From an uncultured Coriobacteriaceae bacterium (GTDB lineage Bacteria; Actinomycetota; Coriobacteriia; Coriobacteriales; Eggerthellaceae), in contig USAB01000031.1 in the NCBI GenBank assembly GCA_900552585.1, forward strand, positions 1 through 18,475: 18,475 nt of DNA, written 5' to 3'. Every line of letters starts with the position of its first letter. The first letter of the stretch is position 1. This document shows positions 6,571 through 14,502 of the stretch, piece by piece. The position numbers and the translations under genes were made by a program. The notes beneath the pieces are model-generated. The model did not search any database and was not told where the DNA came from. It saw only the letters and a program-made list of their open reading frames with translations.

Positions 6571-8688
6571 TTGGCAAGCTTTCCAAGCGTCTACGAGCCG
6601 ATAAAAATCGGCAACGTCGAGGTGAAAAACCGCCTCATCATGGCTCCGATGGATACGGAACTCACTGAGAACTACCATCTGACCGAGCCCATCATCGACT
6701 TCTATGAGCAGCGCGCCAAGGGCGGCGTCGGCCTGGTCGAGGTCGGCACGTGCTACGTGGCAAACCTGTACAACACGAAGCCTCAGTACTACAACAGCTC
6801 GGGTGCTACCGGCATGTGGAGCGATGACTTCAAAGAAGGCTGGGAAGAGCTGGTCTCCCGCTGCCACAAGTGGGGCGCGAAGATCGCTCCGCAGCTGAAC
6901 ATCTGCTACGAGTGGCGTGCCAGCGAGGACGATCCCCTGGAGGCTGTCGGCCCGTCCGACGGTCCTGGCGGCCCGTTCGTGAAGAAGCTCCGCGAGCTGA
7001 AGCCCGAAGAGATCGAGACCATGATCAAGCAGTACGGCGCCGCCGCGAAGCGCGCGAAGGACTGGGGCTGCGACATGATCGAGATCCATGCCGGCATCGG
7101 CTACCAGGTCTCCCGCTTCATCTCGAAGTTCTCGAACCGTCGTACTGACCGTTGGGGTGGCACTGACGAGAAGCGCTGCCAGTTCCTGATCGACATCGTG
7201 AACGAATGCCGCAAGAACATCGGCGAGGACATGCCCATCATCGTCCGCATCTCCGTGGAGGACTTCATGCCCGGTGGCAACACCATGAAGGAATCCCTCC
7301 CCATGATGAAGTACATCGAGAAGAACTGCCACATCGACTGCTGGAACGTGCAGGTCGGTTTCCACGAGGCTCCGCGCCCGCTGGTCACGCAGCATGTCCC
7401 CGAAGCCGCGTTCGCGCAGCTGTCCCAGCAGGTGAAGCAGATCACGAAGCTCCCCGTGACCGCTTCCTACCGCATCAACAGCATCGAGCGCTGCGCCCAG
7501 ATCATCGATGACGGCTGGGCGGACATGGTCACCATGGCCCGCCAGTTCATCGCCGACCCCGAGACCGCCATCAAGGGCGAAGAGGGTCACTCCGAGCGCG
7601 TCCGCCGCTGCATCGCCTGCTGCCGCTGCCTGGACAACATCTTCCTGGGCAAGCCCGTTCAGTGCTCCGTCAACGCCAACGTTGCGAACTACAAGCTGGG
7701 CACGCCCCCGACCTACAAGGACGGTATCGCCCAGACGGACTCCCCGAAGAACATCACCATCGTCGGCTCCGGCCCGTCCGGCATGGAAACCGCCCGCGTC
7801 GCCGCTATGCGCGGCCACAAGGTGACCATCATCGAGCACAACAAGCGCATCGGCGGCCTGATGAACATGGCCCAGGTGCTGAATCCGCTGATCGAGCCTG
7901 TCCGCGACTGGTACGAGAACGAGCTGAACCTGCTGAACAACGTCACCGTCAAGCTGAGCACCGAAGGCACCGTGGACAACATCAAGGCCACGAATCCCGA
8001 CGAGGTCGTCATCGCCCCCGGCGGCAACGTGCCCGTGCCTGATTGCCCGGGTGTTGACGGCAAGAACGTCATCGCCTCCACCGACATCAAGGCCATGGTC
8101 GAAGGCAAGGCCGTCCACGGCAAGGGCTTCATGATGCGCATGGCCCCCATCGGCGTGAACATGATGAACGCCAAGCCCAGCTTCATGCGCTGGGGCCTGG
8201 GTACGCACCTGATCGTCAAGAAGCGCCTCGTCATCATCGGCGGCGGCTTCGCCGGCATCGAGTGCGCCCACTCCATGATGCACGGCCGCGAGATCACGGT
8301 CGTCGAAGAGGCCCGCAAGATCGGTGCCGAGATTGGCATCATCGACAAGGGTCCGCAGCTGAACGATCTGCGCGCCGCCGGCGTCAAGCTGATGCCCAGC
8401 ACGAAGGTTCTGGAGATCACGAAGCAAGGCGTCCGCGTCTACCACAATGTGGCCGACAAGAAGAACGTCTACAAGGAAGGCGAGGACTTCATTCCCTGCG
8501 AATCCGTGGTCCTGTCCCTGGGCGTGGTCAACAACACCGAGCTGTACGATCAGTGCAAGCCCGTGTTCGGCGACAAGGTCCGCCTGATCGGCAACGCCAA
8601 CCCGAAGCCGAAGACGGAGAACCCGGACGAGTTCCGTCGTCTGCTGGAAGCTGTCCGCGACGGCTATGTCACCGGCATGACCATCTAG
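6571..8688 (+). CDS. FAD/FMN/Fe-S enoate reductase, BaiCD/FadH-like (NADH:flavin oxidoreductase family)
   Basis: Predicted to reduce an activated C=C bond with NAD(P)H, electrons passing from FAD through an Fe-S cluster to FMN. Taking TTG at 6571 (AAAGGGG 5 bases upstream) gives 705 residues beginning MASFPSVYEPIKIGNVEVKN, the normal start for the family; earlier in-frame codons lie in the leader RNA. Domains: Old Yellow Enzyme-type TIM barrel (1-~345), cluster region C347, C350, C351, C353, C365, then FAD (GSGPSG, 399-404) and NAD(P) (GGGFAG, 557-562) Rossmann folds. The cluster reads Cx2Cx2Cx11C instead of the usual Cx2Cx3Cx11C. The barrel motif is EIHAGIGY (171-178), where many relatives have a second His in place of Ile176. 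TTA, CTA and TCA codons seem nearly absent, suggesting high expression. Related enzymes act on bile-acid, dienoyl-CoA and cinnamate-type substrates; the substrate here is unknown. Confidence 0.9.
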   Translation: MASFPSVYEPIKIGNVEVKNRLIMAPMDTELTENYHLTEPIIDFYEQRAKGGVGLVEVGTCYVANLYNTKPQYYNSSGATGMWSDDFKEGWEELVSRCHKWGAKIAPQLNICYEWRASEDDPLEAVGPSDGPGGPFVKKLRELKPEEIETMIKQYGAAAKRAKDWGCDMIEIHAGIGYQVSRFISKFSNRRTDRWGGTDEKRCQFLIDIVNECRKNIGEDMPIIVRISVEDFMPGGNTMKESLPMMKYIEKNCHIDCWNVQVGFHEAPRPLVTQHVPEAAFAQLSQQVKQITKLPVTASYRINSIERCAQIIDDGWADMVTMARQFIADPETAIKGEEGHSERVRRCIACCRCLDNIFLGKPVQCSVNANVANYKLGTPPTYKDGIAQTDSPKNITIVGSGPSGMETARVAAMRGHKVTIIEHNKRIGGLMNMAQVLNPLIEPVRDWYENELNLLNNVTVKLSTEGTVDNIKATNPDEVVIAPGGNVPVPDCPGVDGKNVIASTDIKAMVEGKAVHGKGFMMRMAPIGVNMMNAKPSFMRWGLGTHLIVKKRLVIIGGGFAGIECAHSMMHGREITVVEEARKIGAEIGIIDKGPQLNDLRAAGVKLMPSTKVLEITKQGVRVYHNVADKKNVYKEGEDFIPCESVVLSLGVVNNTELYDQCKPVFGDKVRLIGNANPKPKTENPDEFRRLLEAVRDGYVTGMTI

Positions 8689-8727
8689 TAGCTGCTTCAT
8701 AGCTGCTGCGGTCTCCGCATAAGAGCG

Positions 8728-8763
8728 AAGCCCCGATGCGTTTGCGTCGGGGCTTTTCCTTTT
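8728..8763 (+). terminator. Rho-independent terminator after the enoate reductase
   Basis: A 12-bp stem (8728-8739 with 8744-8755, one G-U pair) with a GTTT loop, followed by TTTTCCTTTT. It lies 40 bases downstream of the stop codon and shows that the reductase is a single-gene transcript. Confidence 0.9.
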
Positions 8764-8923
8764 CCCGCACGTTCTTGTTGTTTTCGCCCCGCACCCGCTC
8801 CTTCTCCCCTGCCCGCTGGCGTATTCGACAGCAAAGCGGGTCTTTGCCGCACGTACAGCGCATACACCATTGCGAAACGCACGTGGTATGCTCGAAACAG
8901 TGTGATTGTGCAAGGAGGCTCGT

Positions 8924-9859
8924 ATGCCCCAGAAACCAAGCGAGCAGGAATGGCAATCGGGCCATAGGCTCGTCGGTCGCGTCGTCGAAGACCACCGCAA
9001 GTACATCGACGAGTATTTCAAAAAGAAGAAACAGGGCACGTTCGTTCCCGTAGAGCCCCGCAAGGCCGCTACGGTTATGCTCGTACGTCAGGAAGACGCC
9101 GAGCACCTGAGCCGCTACCGCTCCTCGAAGCCCGTAGATAAGCGCATGGCCCCGCCGAACGGCATCGAGGTGTTCATGCTGCGTCGGCAGAAGACCATGA
9201 AGTTCGTGCCGAATGCCGTCGTGTTTCCCGGCGGTCGCGTAGACCCGAAGGATGCCGACCCCTCCCTGCCCTGGGCGGGTCCTTCGCCTGCGGAATGGGC
9301 GCAGCGCATCGGACGCGACGAAATTACGGCGCGCGTGGTGCTGTCCGCCGCCGTTCGCGAGGTCTTCGAGGAATCCGGTGTGCTGTTGGCCGGCCCCGAC
9401 GAGCATTCTGTCGTCGAAGACGTATCCGATCCCGAATGGATAGAGGAGCGCCGACGGCTGGTAGAGCACGAACAGTGCTTGTCCGAGCTTCTGATCAGGG
9501 AGAATCTGGTCATCCGCACCGATTTGCTGAACTACATCAGCAATTGGTGCACGCCAGAATACTCCCCCATGCGCTACGACACGTTCTTCTTCGCGGCCCG
9601 CTGCCCGGACGGCCAAACACCTGACGACCGTTCGCGCGAGTCGTATATCGCGGATTGGGTCGAGCCGCAATGGGCGTTCGACCTGGGCGACGACCGCGTC
9701 ATCGACCTCATGGTGCCCACGGCGTACAACCTGGGCTTCGTTGTCCGCTCAAAGGACCTGAACGACCTGATGACCACAGTGCACCCTGCATACCGGTTCA
9801 TGGAAGAGCCTGAGATCTTGGAAGACGGCGAATATGCCGTGACGGGGATACTGCCATGA
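8924..9859 (+). CDS. Nudix hydrolase, NUDT19/CoA-diphosphatase-like
   Basis: A 311-residue Nudix protein from ATG 8924, with AAGGAGG (8912-8918) 5 bases upstream; a TTG six codons earlier is disregarded because it precedes the ribosome binding site. The Nudix box is split as in NUDT19-type proteins: FPGG (101-104) is followed by a ~30-residue insert with a Trp/Pro-rich segment and then REVFEESGV (145-153), which carries the metal-binding Glu residues. NUDT19 relatives hydrolyse CoA and acyl-CoAs to phosphopantetheine derivatives and adenosine 3',5'-bisphosphate. That activity is only an analogy here, although CoA-thioester genes nearby make it plausible. The stop overlaps the start of the MBL-fold gene (ATGA), so the two are probably cotranslated and act on linked substrates. 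The upstream region has an extended -10-like TGGTATGCT (8884-8892) and no clear -35. Confidence 0.85.
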   Translation: MPQKPSEQEWQSGHRLVGRVVEDHRKYIDEYFKKKKQGTFVPVEPRKAATVMLVRQEDAEHLSRYRSSKPVDKRMAPPNGIEVFMLRRQKTMKFVPNAVVFPGGRVDPKDADPSLPWAGPSPAEWAQRIGRDEITARVVLSAAVREVFEESGVLLAGPDEHSVVEDVSDPEWIEERRRLVEHEQCLSELLIRENLVIRTDLLNYISNWCTPEYSPMRYDTFFFAARCPDGQTPDDRSRESYIADWVEPQWAFDLGDDRVIDLMVPTAYNLGFVVRSKDLNDLMTTVHPAYRFMEEPEILEDGEYAVTGILP

Positions 9860-10737
9860 CACATATCTACCACATCCCCGACAGCTGCGATGACCATCCG
9901 GGCTGGAACGGTGCGGCGGTTACGAAACGCGCCCGCTGCATCCGCGCGAATAACGCGGACGAATATACCGTCTGCGGCACGAACACCTGGATCGTTGCGG
10001 AGCCGGATGCCGGCGCCGCACTTATCGTGGACCCCGGCCCTGCCGAATCCGCCCATCTCGATGCGATTATGGCCGCGTGCGCCGAAATGGGCGCGCAACC
10101 CGCCGCCATTGCGCTGACGCACAAGCATGACGACCACTCGGAATCCGTTCCGGCATTCATCCGGATTGCCGGACGCATGCCCGTGTTCGCCCGCGCGCCG
10201 CTTGCCGACCAGCCATTCGCCGGACCGATCGACTTTCCCTATCGGCCGCTGCCCGACGGTCCGTTCGCACCGTTTCCGTCCTGCCCGTCCCTGGAAGTCG
10301 TATCGCTGCCCGGTCACTCCAGCGACAGCGTGGGCATCATCGTGAATCGAGACGACGCCGTGCTTACCGGCGACACCATCTTCCGCGATTGGTCCACCGT
10401 CATCGTGCATCCGGACGGGAAGCTGTCGGCATACCTGGACAGTCTGGAGCTGCTGAAGCGCCTGAACCGCCAGGGCCGCGCCGATCTGCTGCTCCCCGGC
10501 CATGGGCGCCCCATTCAGGATCCCGACTCGTCCTTAGAATCGTATATCGTCCATCGCAAGCACCGCTTAGACGCCATGAGGCAGGCCATTGCGAAACTGG
10601 CCACCACGAATGCGAAATCGCTATCTGCAGAGCTCTACAAGGGTCTTAGTCCCTCGTTGAGCGAAGCGACCCTGCTTGCCACGGAGGCTCAGCTTGCCTA
10701 TCTGGAAGAGACGCACGACCCCTGCCTGGACATCTGA
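9856..10737 (+). CDS. Metallo-beta-lactamase-fold hydrolase, LACTB2-like
   Basis: A 293-residue MBL-fold protein. Metal ligands are visible: HKHDDH (89-94, HxHxDH), His154 in PGHSSD, Asp173 in TGDTIF and His216 in LLPGHGRPI. The ~70-residue C-terminal tail after the last ligand resembles the winged-helix-like end of LACTB2-type hydrolases, which cleave thioester, ester or phosphodiester bonds. The ATG overlaps the Nudix stop by four bases. A hydrolase for acyl-CoA or a CoA fragment would suit the coupling with a CoA-diphosphatase-like Nudix enzyme, but glyoxalase II-like or RNase-like activity cannot be excluded. No signal peptide, so cytoplasmic. Confidence 0.85.
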   Translation: MTHIYHIPDSCDDHPGWNGAAVTKRARCIRANNADEYTVCGTNTWIVAEPDAGAALIVDPGPAESAHLDAIMAACAEMGAQPAAIALTHKHDDHSESVPAFIRIAGRMPVFARAPLADQPFAGPIDFPYRPLPDGPFAPFPSCPSLEVVSLPGHSSDSVGIIVNRDDAVLTGDTIFRDWSTVIVHPDGKLSAYLDSLELLKRLNRQGRADLLLPGHGRPIQDPDSSLESYIVHRKHRLDAMRQAIAKLATTNAKSLSAELYKGLSPSLSEATLLATEAQLAYLEETHDPCLDI

Positions 10738-10870
10738 TTTCTTCGAGGCCCCGTTGCCTGGTTGCAGATGCAGGGCATGCCGTCGTTCAGACAGCCTGTT
10801 CGCACGGCTTCCGCAAACCGCATGAAGCGCATCTGAGCGAACCTTATGACCACTTGACCGCTTACACGAA

Positions 10871-10902
10871 GAGGGCGCCCTCCCGTTCGGGAAGGCGCCC
10901 TC
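10871..10902. terminator. Probable bidirectional terminator between convergent MBL and CoA-ligase genes
   Basis: A 9-bp perfect stem GAGGGCGCC/GGCGCCCTC (10871-10879 with 10894-10902), extended inward by CCCG/CGGG. It lies between two convergent genes and has only a weak T-rich side on either strand. The preceding ~130 bases (10738-10870) contain no gene that I can support. Confidence 0.65.
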
Positions 10903-10964
10903 TCATGCGTTCGGCACGTGACGTTTCGGCCGCTCCATGGCCAGGCAATGTACGCGCTTAGATC

Positions 10965-12623
10965 TTAGATGAAGCGCTTCTCGTTCGCCTCGTCCTTCAA
11001 GCGCTCCTTGATCTCCTTCGCCAGGATATAGCGCTTCACCTTGCCGGACATGGTATACGGAATGGAATCGATAGGTTCGATGCGCTCCGGCCAATTGCGT
11101 TTCTGGACGTTCTTCGAAGCCAGGTACTTCTGCACGTCCTCGACCGTCGGGCAGTGCGCCGGGTCCGTGGGAACCACGAACGTGCAGATGCGCTCGCCCA
11201 AGCGGGCATCCGGCATGCCCACCGTGGCGCGGTCGACGATGCCCGGGCAACCTTCAAGGTAGTTGTCAATCTCCACGGCGCTGATGTTCTCGCCACCGCG
11301 GATGATGATCTCCTTCATACGGCCGTTGATGCGCACGCGGCCCAGGTCGTCCATGAAGCCCAGGTCGCCGCTGTAGAACCAGCCGTCGGAATCCAGGCAC
11401 TTCGCATTCGCTTCGGGGTTGTTCAGATAGCCCACGAACTGATGCGGCCCGCGCGAGCATTCCTCGCCCTGTTCGCCATGATGCACCGGGTTGTGATCCG
11501 TATCCACGAAGCGGACCTCGATGCCCTCGTACGGGATGCCGGACCATTTGCCGTCCCAGTCCAGCACGTCATGAGGCGGCACGAAGATATGCGGGCAGCT
11601 TTCCGTGGAGCCGTAGGACTCGCACAGCAGGAACAGGTGCTTCCAGCAACGGCGAACCATGGACTGCGGAACGGGAGCACCGCCGGAGATGAAGATGTCC
11701 AGCGACGGGCATTCCTTGCCCGTGCTCTCCATGTAGTTCAGCAGGTCGTACACGAACGGTGTGGCACCGTGGCTCCACGTCACGCCTTCGCGGTTGATGA
11801 GCTCGACGGCATGGTCGGCGTCGAAGTGCTCCTGCAGCACCACGCGGGCGCCCATGAGCATATTCGAGATGAGGCCATGGTAGAAGCCCGTGGCGTGGTT
11901 CAGCGGGGACATCATGATCATGACGTCCGCCTGCGTTCGCAGCGCCAGCTTCGTATACACACGTTCGGAGAACTTCAGCGTGTTATGCGTCATCAGCACC
12001 TGCTTCGGCTTGCCCGTGGTGCCGGACGTGGACAGGATGCAGACGGCCTCGTCGGCCTTCGATGCCGGCTTCTCCTTCAGCGGCTCGTACGTATCCAGGA
12101 TCTCGCGGACGGAGATGAACTTATCCGTATGCTTTACCGGTGCATCCTTATCAAGCAGCGCGACGGCCTTCAGCGTGGGAACGCGGTCCATGAAATTCAC
12201 CGTCTGCTGTTCGTAATCCGTCTTCCAGTAGAACGTCGGGCACAAGAATACCTTCGTGCCTACGACATTCATAACATAGGACAGGTCCTCTTCATTGAAG
12301 ATGCGGGGCAGTGGATGCATGACGGCGCCCACCTTCAAGGCGGCAATATACACGTATGCGAAGTCGGCCCAGATAGGCACCTGCCAGGAAATAACGTCGC
12401 CGGACTCGACACCCTGCTCCTTGAACCAGGAAGCCAGACGAGATGCCTTCTCGTCAACCTGGGCATAGGTGAAACGTTGTCCGCGGTCGTCACTCACATA
12501 TTCGCAATCGCCGAACTGGGAGACGACATGATTCCAAACGTCGTTCAGCGTTTCGTCGTCCCAATAGCCCTTGCGATAGTATTCGGCCTTGCGGCCTTCA
12601 TCGATTTTCAAATCGGTGATCAT
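10965..12623 (-). CDS. Acyl-CoA ligase (AMP-forming), BaiB/CaiC/cyclohexanecarboxylate-CoA ligase-like
   Basis: Adenylate-forming enzyme expected to couple a carboxylic acid to CoA with ATP, the entry step of a CoA-thioester pathway. The start is ATG 12623, with AAGGGGG nine bases upstream; a 15-codon N-terminal extension to 12668 would include that ribosome binding site and is rejected. The protein has 552 residues. Motifs: ATP loop STSGTTGKPK (~198-207), YGSTES (~337-342), hinge region SGDLGFMDDLGRVRINGR (~418-435) and the C-terminal catalytic Lys in SGKVKR (K528). Residues around SHGATPFVYDLLN contribute to the acyl pocket and do not match a ligase of known specificity that I recognise. 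It is separated from acyl-CoA dehydrogenase 1 by a terminator and a 150-base upstream region carrying a dyad shared with other CoA genes. Confidence 0.93.
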   Translation of the reverse strand: MITDLKIDEGRKAEYYRKGYWDDETLNDVWNHVVSQFGDCEYVSDDRGQRFTYAQVDEKASRLASWFKEQGVESGDVISWQVPIWADFAYVYIAALKVGAVMHPLPRIFNEEDLSYVMNVVGTKVFLCPTFYWKTDYEQQTVNFMDRVPTLKAVALLDKDAPVKHTDKFISVREILDTYEPLKEKPASKADEAVCILSTSGTTGKPKQVLMTHNTLKFSERVYTKLALRTQADVMIMMSPLNHATGFYHGLISNMLMGARVVLQEHFDADHAVELINREGVTWSHGATPFVYDLLNYMESTGKECPSLDIFISGGAPVPQSMVRRCWKHLFLLCESYGSTESCPHIFVPPHDVLDWDGKWSGIPYEGIEVRFVDTDHNPVHHGEQGEECSRGPHQFVGYLNNPEANAKCLDSDGWFYSGDLGFMDDLGRVRINGRMKEIIIRGGENISAVEIDNYLEGCPGIVDRATVGMPDARLGERICTFVVPTDPAHCPTVEDVQKYLASKNVQKRNWPERIEPIDSIPYTMSGKVKRYILAKEIKERLKDEANEKRFI

Positions 12624-12750
12624 GATGACAAACCCCCTTGGGTTCTTGCGAGGGATAACTTCGTTCAATTTTAACGCTTTACCCGTATCCGCATGAATAT
12701 ATATTGCGTTTCAGCATGATCCTGTGCCGGATTTATTCGCATTTGATACA

Positions 12751-12773
12751 GGACAGTTTGCCGGTTTCTGTCC
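12751..12773. promoter_or_regulatory. Operator-like dyad upstream of the acyl-CoA ligase
   Basis: GGACAG-N11-CTGTCC is a perfect 6-bp inverted repeat about 130 bases before the ligase start. Its core TTTGCC...TGTCC resembles elements at 14382-14397 and 17319-17336. A second, wider dyad TCCTGT/ACAGGA (12720-12725, 12748-12753) overlaps it. Minus-strand TATATATT (around 12697-12704) could provide the -10 box. The regulator is unknown; the nearby TetR protein is a candidate. Confidence 0.45.
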
Positions 12774-12824
12774 CTTAAGAATCACCAACTCCATTTCGCC
12801 CCATTAGCGTTCAGATTCCAGGCA

Positions 12825-12858
12825 ACAAAAAAGGAGACGACCCGAAGGTCGTCTCCTT
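12825..12858 (-). terminator. Rho-independent terminator of acyl-CoA dehydrogenase 1
   Basis: A perfect 12-bp stem (12831-12842 with 12847-12858) capped, on the minus strand, by a C-TTCG-G tetraloop and followed by TTTTTT. It lies 35 bases downstream of the dehydrogenase stop and makes read-through into the ligase gene unlikely. Confidence 0.95.
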
Positions 12859-12893
12859 GCTCATCACAAATGGATGCAGCGACAAAGTAAGTA

Positions 12894-14117
12894 CTAGTCG
12901 AAGTACTTGCCGGTGTTGTACTCCAGCTTGCCGTTGTTGTCCACCAGGTGCTTGGCAATGGTGATGCGCTGGACAGTCGGGGTGCCCTCTTCCAGCCACA
13001 TAGCACGGCAGTCGCGGTACAGGCGCTCGACCGGGCCGTACTCGCAATCCTCGAAGTAGCCGATGCCACCGAAGATCTCCAGCATCTGGTCGGAGACCAG
13101 CTTGACGGTCTCGATGGAGAACAGCTTGCACATGGAAGCCTTCTCAGCGGTGTACTGCGTGGAGGGGTTCAGGTCGTAGTCCTTAGCCCAGTCGTAAACC
13201 ATGCAGCGCAGGCCATGAATCATCATAGCCATCTCAGCCAGCTTCATCTTGATAGCCTGGCGCTGGATGATCGGCTTACCGAAGGTCACGCGGTCATGAG
13301 CGCGGTCCAGGGTGATCTCCAGCATGCGCTGAGACATGCCCAGGTTAGAAGCAGCGATGTGGACGCGGGAGATGTCCAGGGAGTGCATAGCAACTTCCAT
13401 GCCCTGGCCCTCTTCGCCCAGCAGGTACTTCTTGTCCAGGTGCAGGTCCGTGAACTTCAGGCCGGTGTGGCCAGAGCCACGGCAGCCCATCATGTGGGGC
13501 ATAGGAACGATCTCGTAGCCCGGGGTGTCGCAAGGAACCATGAATGCGGACAGACGCTCGTCGCCGGAAGCCTCAGGATCGGTCACAGCGATGACGTAAG
13601 CAGCCATGCAGCAGTCGGTGTGGGAGATCAGCCACTTCTCACCGTTGATGATGTAGTCGCCGTTCTCGTCCTTCACTGCGGTGGTGTGCAGGTCAGCACC
13701 GGTGCCGCCCGTCTTCTCGGTCAGAGCGAAGCAGGTGAAGAAGCTACGATCCTGGAACTTGTTCATGTACTCAGCCTTGAGCTCCGGCTTGCCGAAGTCG
13801 TCGAGGATGCGCCAGTTCAGGTCAGCGGAGTAATGCGTGTGCATACGCATGCCGCCAGGGCCACGGGAGAACTGCTCCTGGCACATCAGAATCTCGAGCT
13901 CGCTCAGATCCCAGCCGCCGTACTCAGAAGGCAGGGCCAGACGATAAACGTCGTTCTCGATGTTGATCTTGTAGAACTCCTCGGGGAAGACGTTGGTGAC
14001 TTCCGCTTCCTTCTGCATTTCCTCCCAAGGACCCTCAGCCAGGTTCTTCAGCTTCTCGAGGAATGCCTCAAACTCAGCCTCGGTGAGCTTGGCATTCGGG
14101 TTCATAGTATGAGCCAT
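12894..14117 (-). CDS. Acyl-CoA dehydrogenase 1 (FAD)
   Basis: A 407-residue acyl-CoA dehydrogenase, catalysing alpha,beta-oxidation or, in anaerobes, the reverse reduction of an acyl-CoA. The start is ATG 14117 (MAHTMNPNAK) with AAAGGAAAG just upstream. The reading frame stays open to 14291, but that stretch includes the likely -10 box and untranslated leader. Family motifs: FALTEKTGGTGADL at the flavin/substrate region, GEKWLISH, the Arg/phosphate-contact segment around RVTFGKPI, and the catalytic base Glu377 in LEEGTPTVQRI, the same position as Glu376 of medium-chain enzymes. Codon use appears strongly biased, suggesting high expression. It is monocistronic, divergent from the tetR gene. 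Direction and substrate cannot be told from sequence; no electron-transfer flavoprotein genes are in the window. Confidence 0.93.
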   Translation of the reverse strand: MAHTMNPNAKLTEAEFEAFLEKLKNLAEGPWEEMQKEAEVTNVFPEEFYKINIENDVYRLALPSEYGGWDLSELEILMCQEQFSRGPGGMRMHTHYSADLNWRILDDFGKPELKAEYMNKFQDRSFFTCFALTEKTGGTGADLHTTAVKDENGDYIINGEKWLISHTDCCMAAYVIAVTDPEASGDERLSAFMVPCDTPGYEIVPMPHMMGCRGSGHTGLKFTDLHLDKKYLLGEEGQGMEVAMHSLDISRVHIAASNLGMSQRMLEITLDRAHDRVTFGKPIIQRQAIKMKLAEMAMMIHGLRCMVYDWAKDYDLNPSTQYTAEKASMCKLFSIETVKLVSDQMLEIFGGIGYFEDCEYGPVERLYRDCRAMWLEEGTPTVQRITIAKHLVDNNGKLEYNTGKYFD

Positions 14118-14144
14118 GTCTTTCCTTTCTCGTAAGACAACTAA

Positions 14145-14226
14145 CAAAGAGCGCGCGACTGCCCCGATGCTCTCTTTGGTTGGCATCTGGTTTTTCGTAT
14201 GCTCTCCGCTTACGCGCTCCATTATA
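14145..14226 (-). promoter_or_regulatory. Acyl-CoA dehydrogenase 1 promoter and hairpin-bearing leader
   Basis: A perfect minus-strand TATAAT (14221-14226) predicts transcription starting near 14213 and a leader of about 95 bases. No good -35 box is present. Within the leader, CAAAGAGCGC (14145-14154) pairs with GCTCTCTTTG (14169-14178) with one mismatch, giving a 10-bp stem and a 14-base loop just upstream of the ribosome binding site. Its function is unknown. Confidence 0.5.
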
Positions 14227-14277
14227 GGGGATTTTTTTCGAATAACCAGATATATATTTTCATGCTGAATGAGAAAA

Positions 14278-14291
14278 GTGCTTGAAAGCAC
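14278..14291. repeat. Inverted repeat GTGCTT-GA-AAGCAC in the acd1-tetR intergenic region
   Basis: A perfect 6-2-6 palindrome about 55 bases upstream of the dehydrogenase -10 box, a position suited to an activator or repressor site. The 385-base divergent gap 14118-14502 otherwise holds the two promoters and the TTTACC...TGTCC element, and no gene. Confidence 0.4.
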
Positions 14292-14381
14292 AATACATCG
14301 GTCCTTTTTGCGCGAAATTGCAGCCAGTACACAGCATCTTGTTTGCCTCTTGCCAATTCTTTTTCAGTTTGGATTGCACGA

Positions 14382-14413
14382 TTTACCGAATCTGTCCCAT
14401 TTTGGACTATAAT
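14382..14413 (+). promoter_or_regulatory. tetR promoter with overlapping TTTACC...TGTCC element
   Basis: A perfect TATAAT (14408-14413) lies 90 bases before the tetR start. The -35 region (around 14383-14390) is poor and is occupied by TTTACCGAATCTGTCC (14382-14397), which shares its core with the dyads at 12751 and 17314. Immediately right of it GTCC-N6-GGAC forms a short dyad (14395-14407 region). This is the arrangement expected for autoregulation by the TetR protein, inferred from position only. Confidence 0.5.
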
Positions 14414-14502
14414 TTCATCTGTTTTCAGACCGAATGGGCAACGCCAGCCCGCCTTGGATGGACTGCCGCCGGATAATAGCGAACAACACAGGGGAATGCT
14501 GC

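Noticed and set aside
6553..9063. 836-codon open frame on the minus strand opposite the enoate reductase
   Set aside because: It is rich in His, Asp, Val, Leu and Ala in the manner of a reverse-complement shadow, lacks a ribosome binding site and family motifs, and runs through the reductase terminator. It exists because the strongly biased reductase gene seems to avoid TTA, CTA and TCA codons.
10738..10870. Small gene between the MBL hydrolase and the ligase
   Set aside because: No open frame with ribosome binding site and plausible composition; it looks like ordinary intergenic sequence before a shared terminator.
11154..12674. 506-codon plus-strand frame opposite the acyl-CoA ligase
   Set aside because: Shadow of a confidently identified ligase; no recognisable domain and no ribosome binding site.
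14118..14291. 58-codon N-terminal extension of acyl-CoA dehydrogenase 1
   Set aside because: It contains the TATAAT box and leader hairpin. ATG 14117 has a ribosome binding site and gives the normal protein length.
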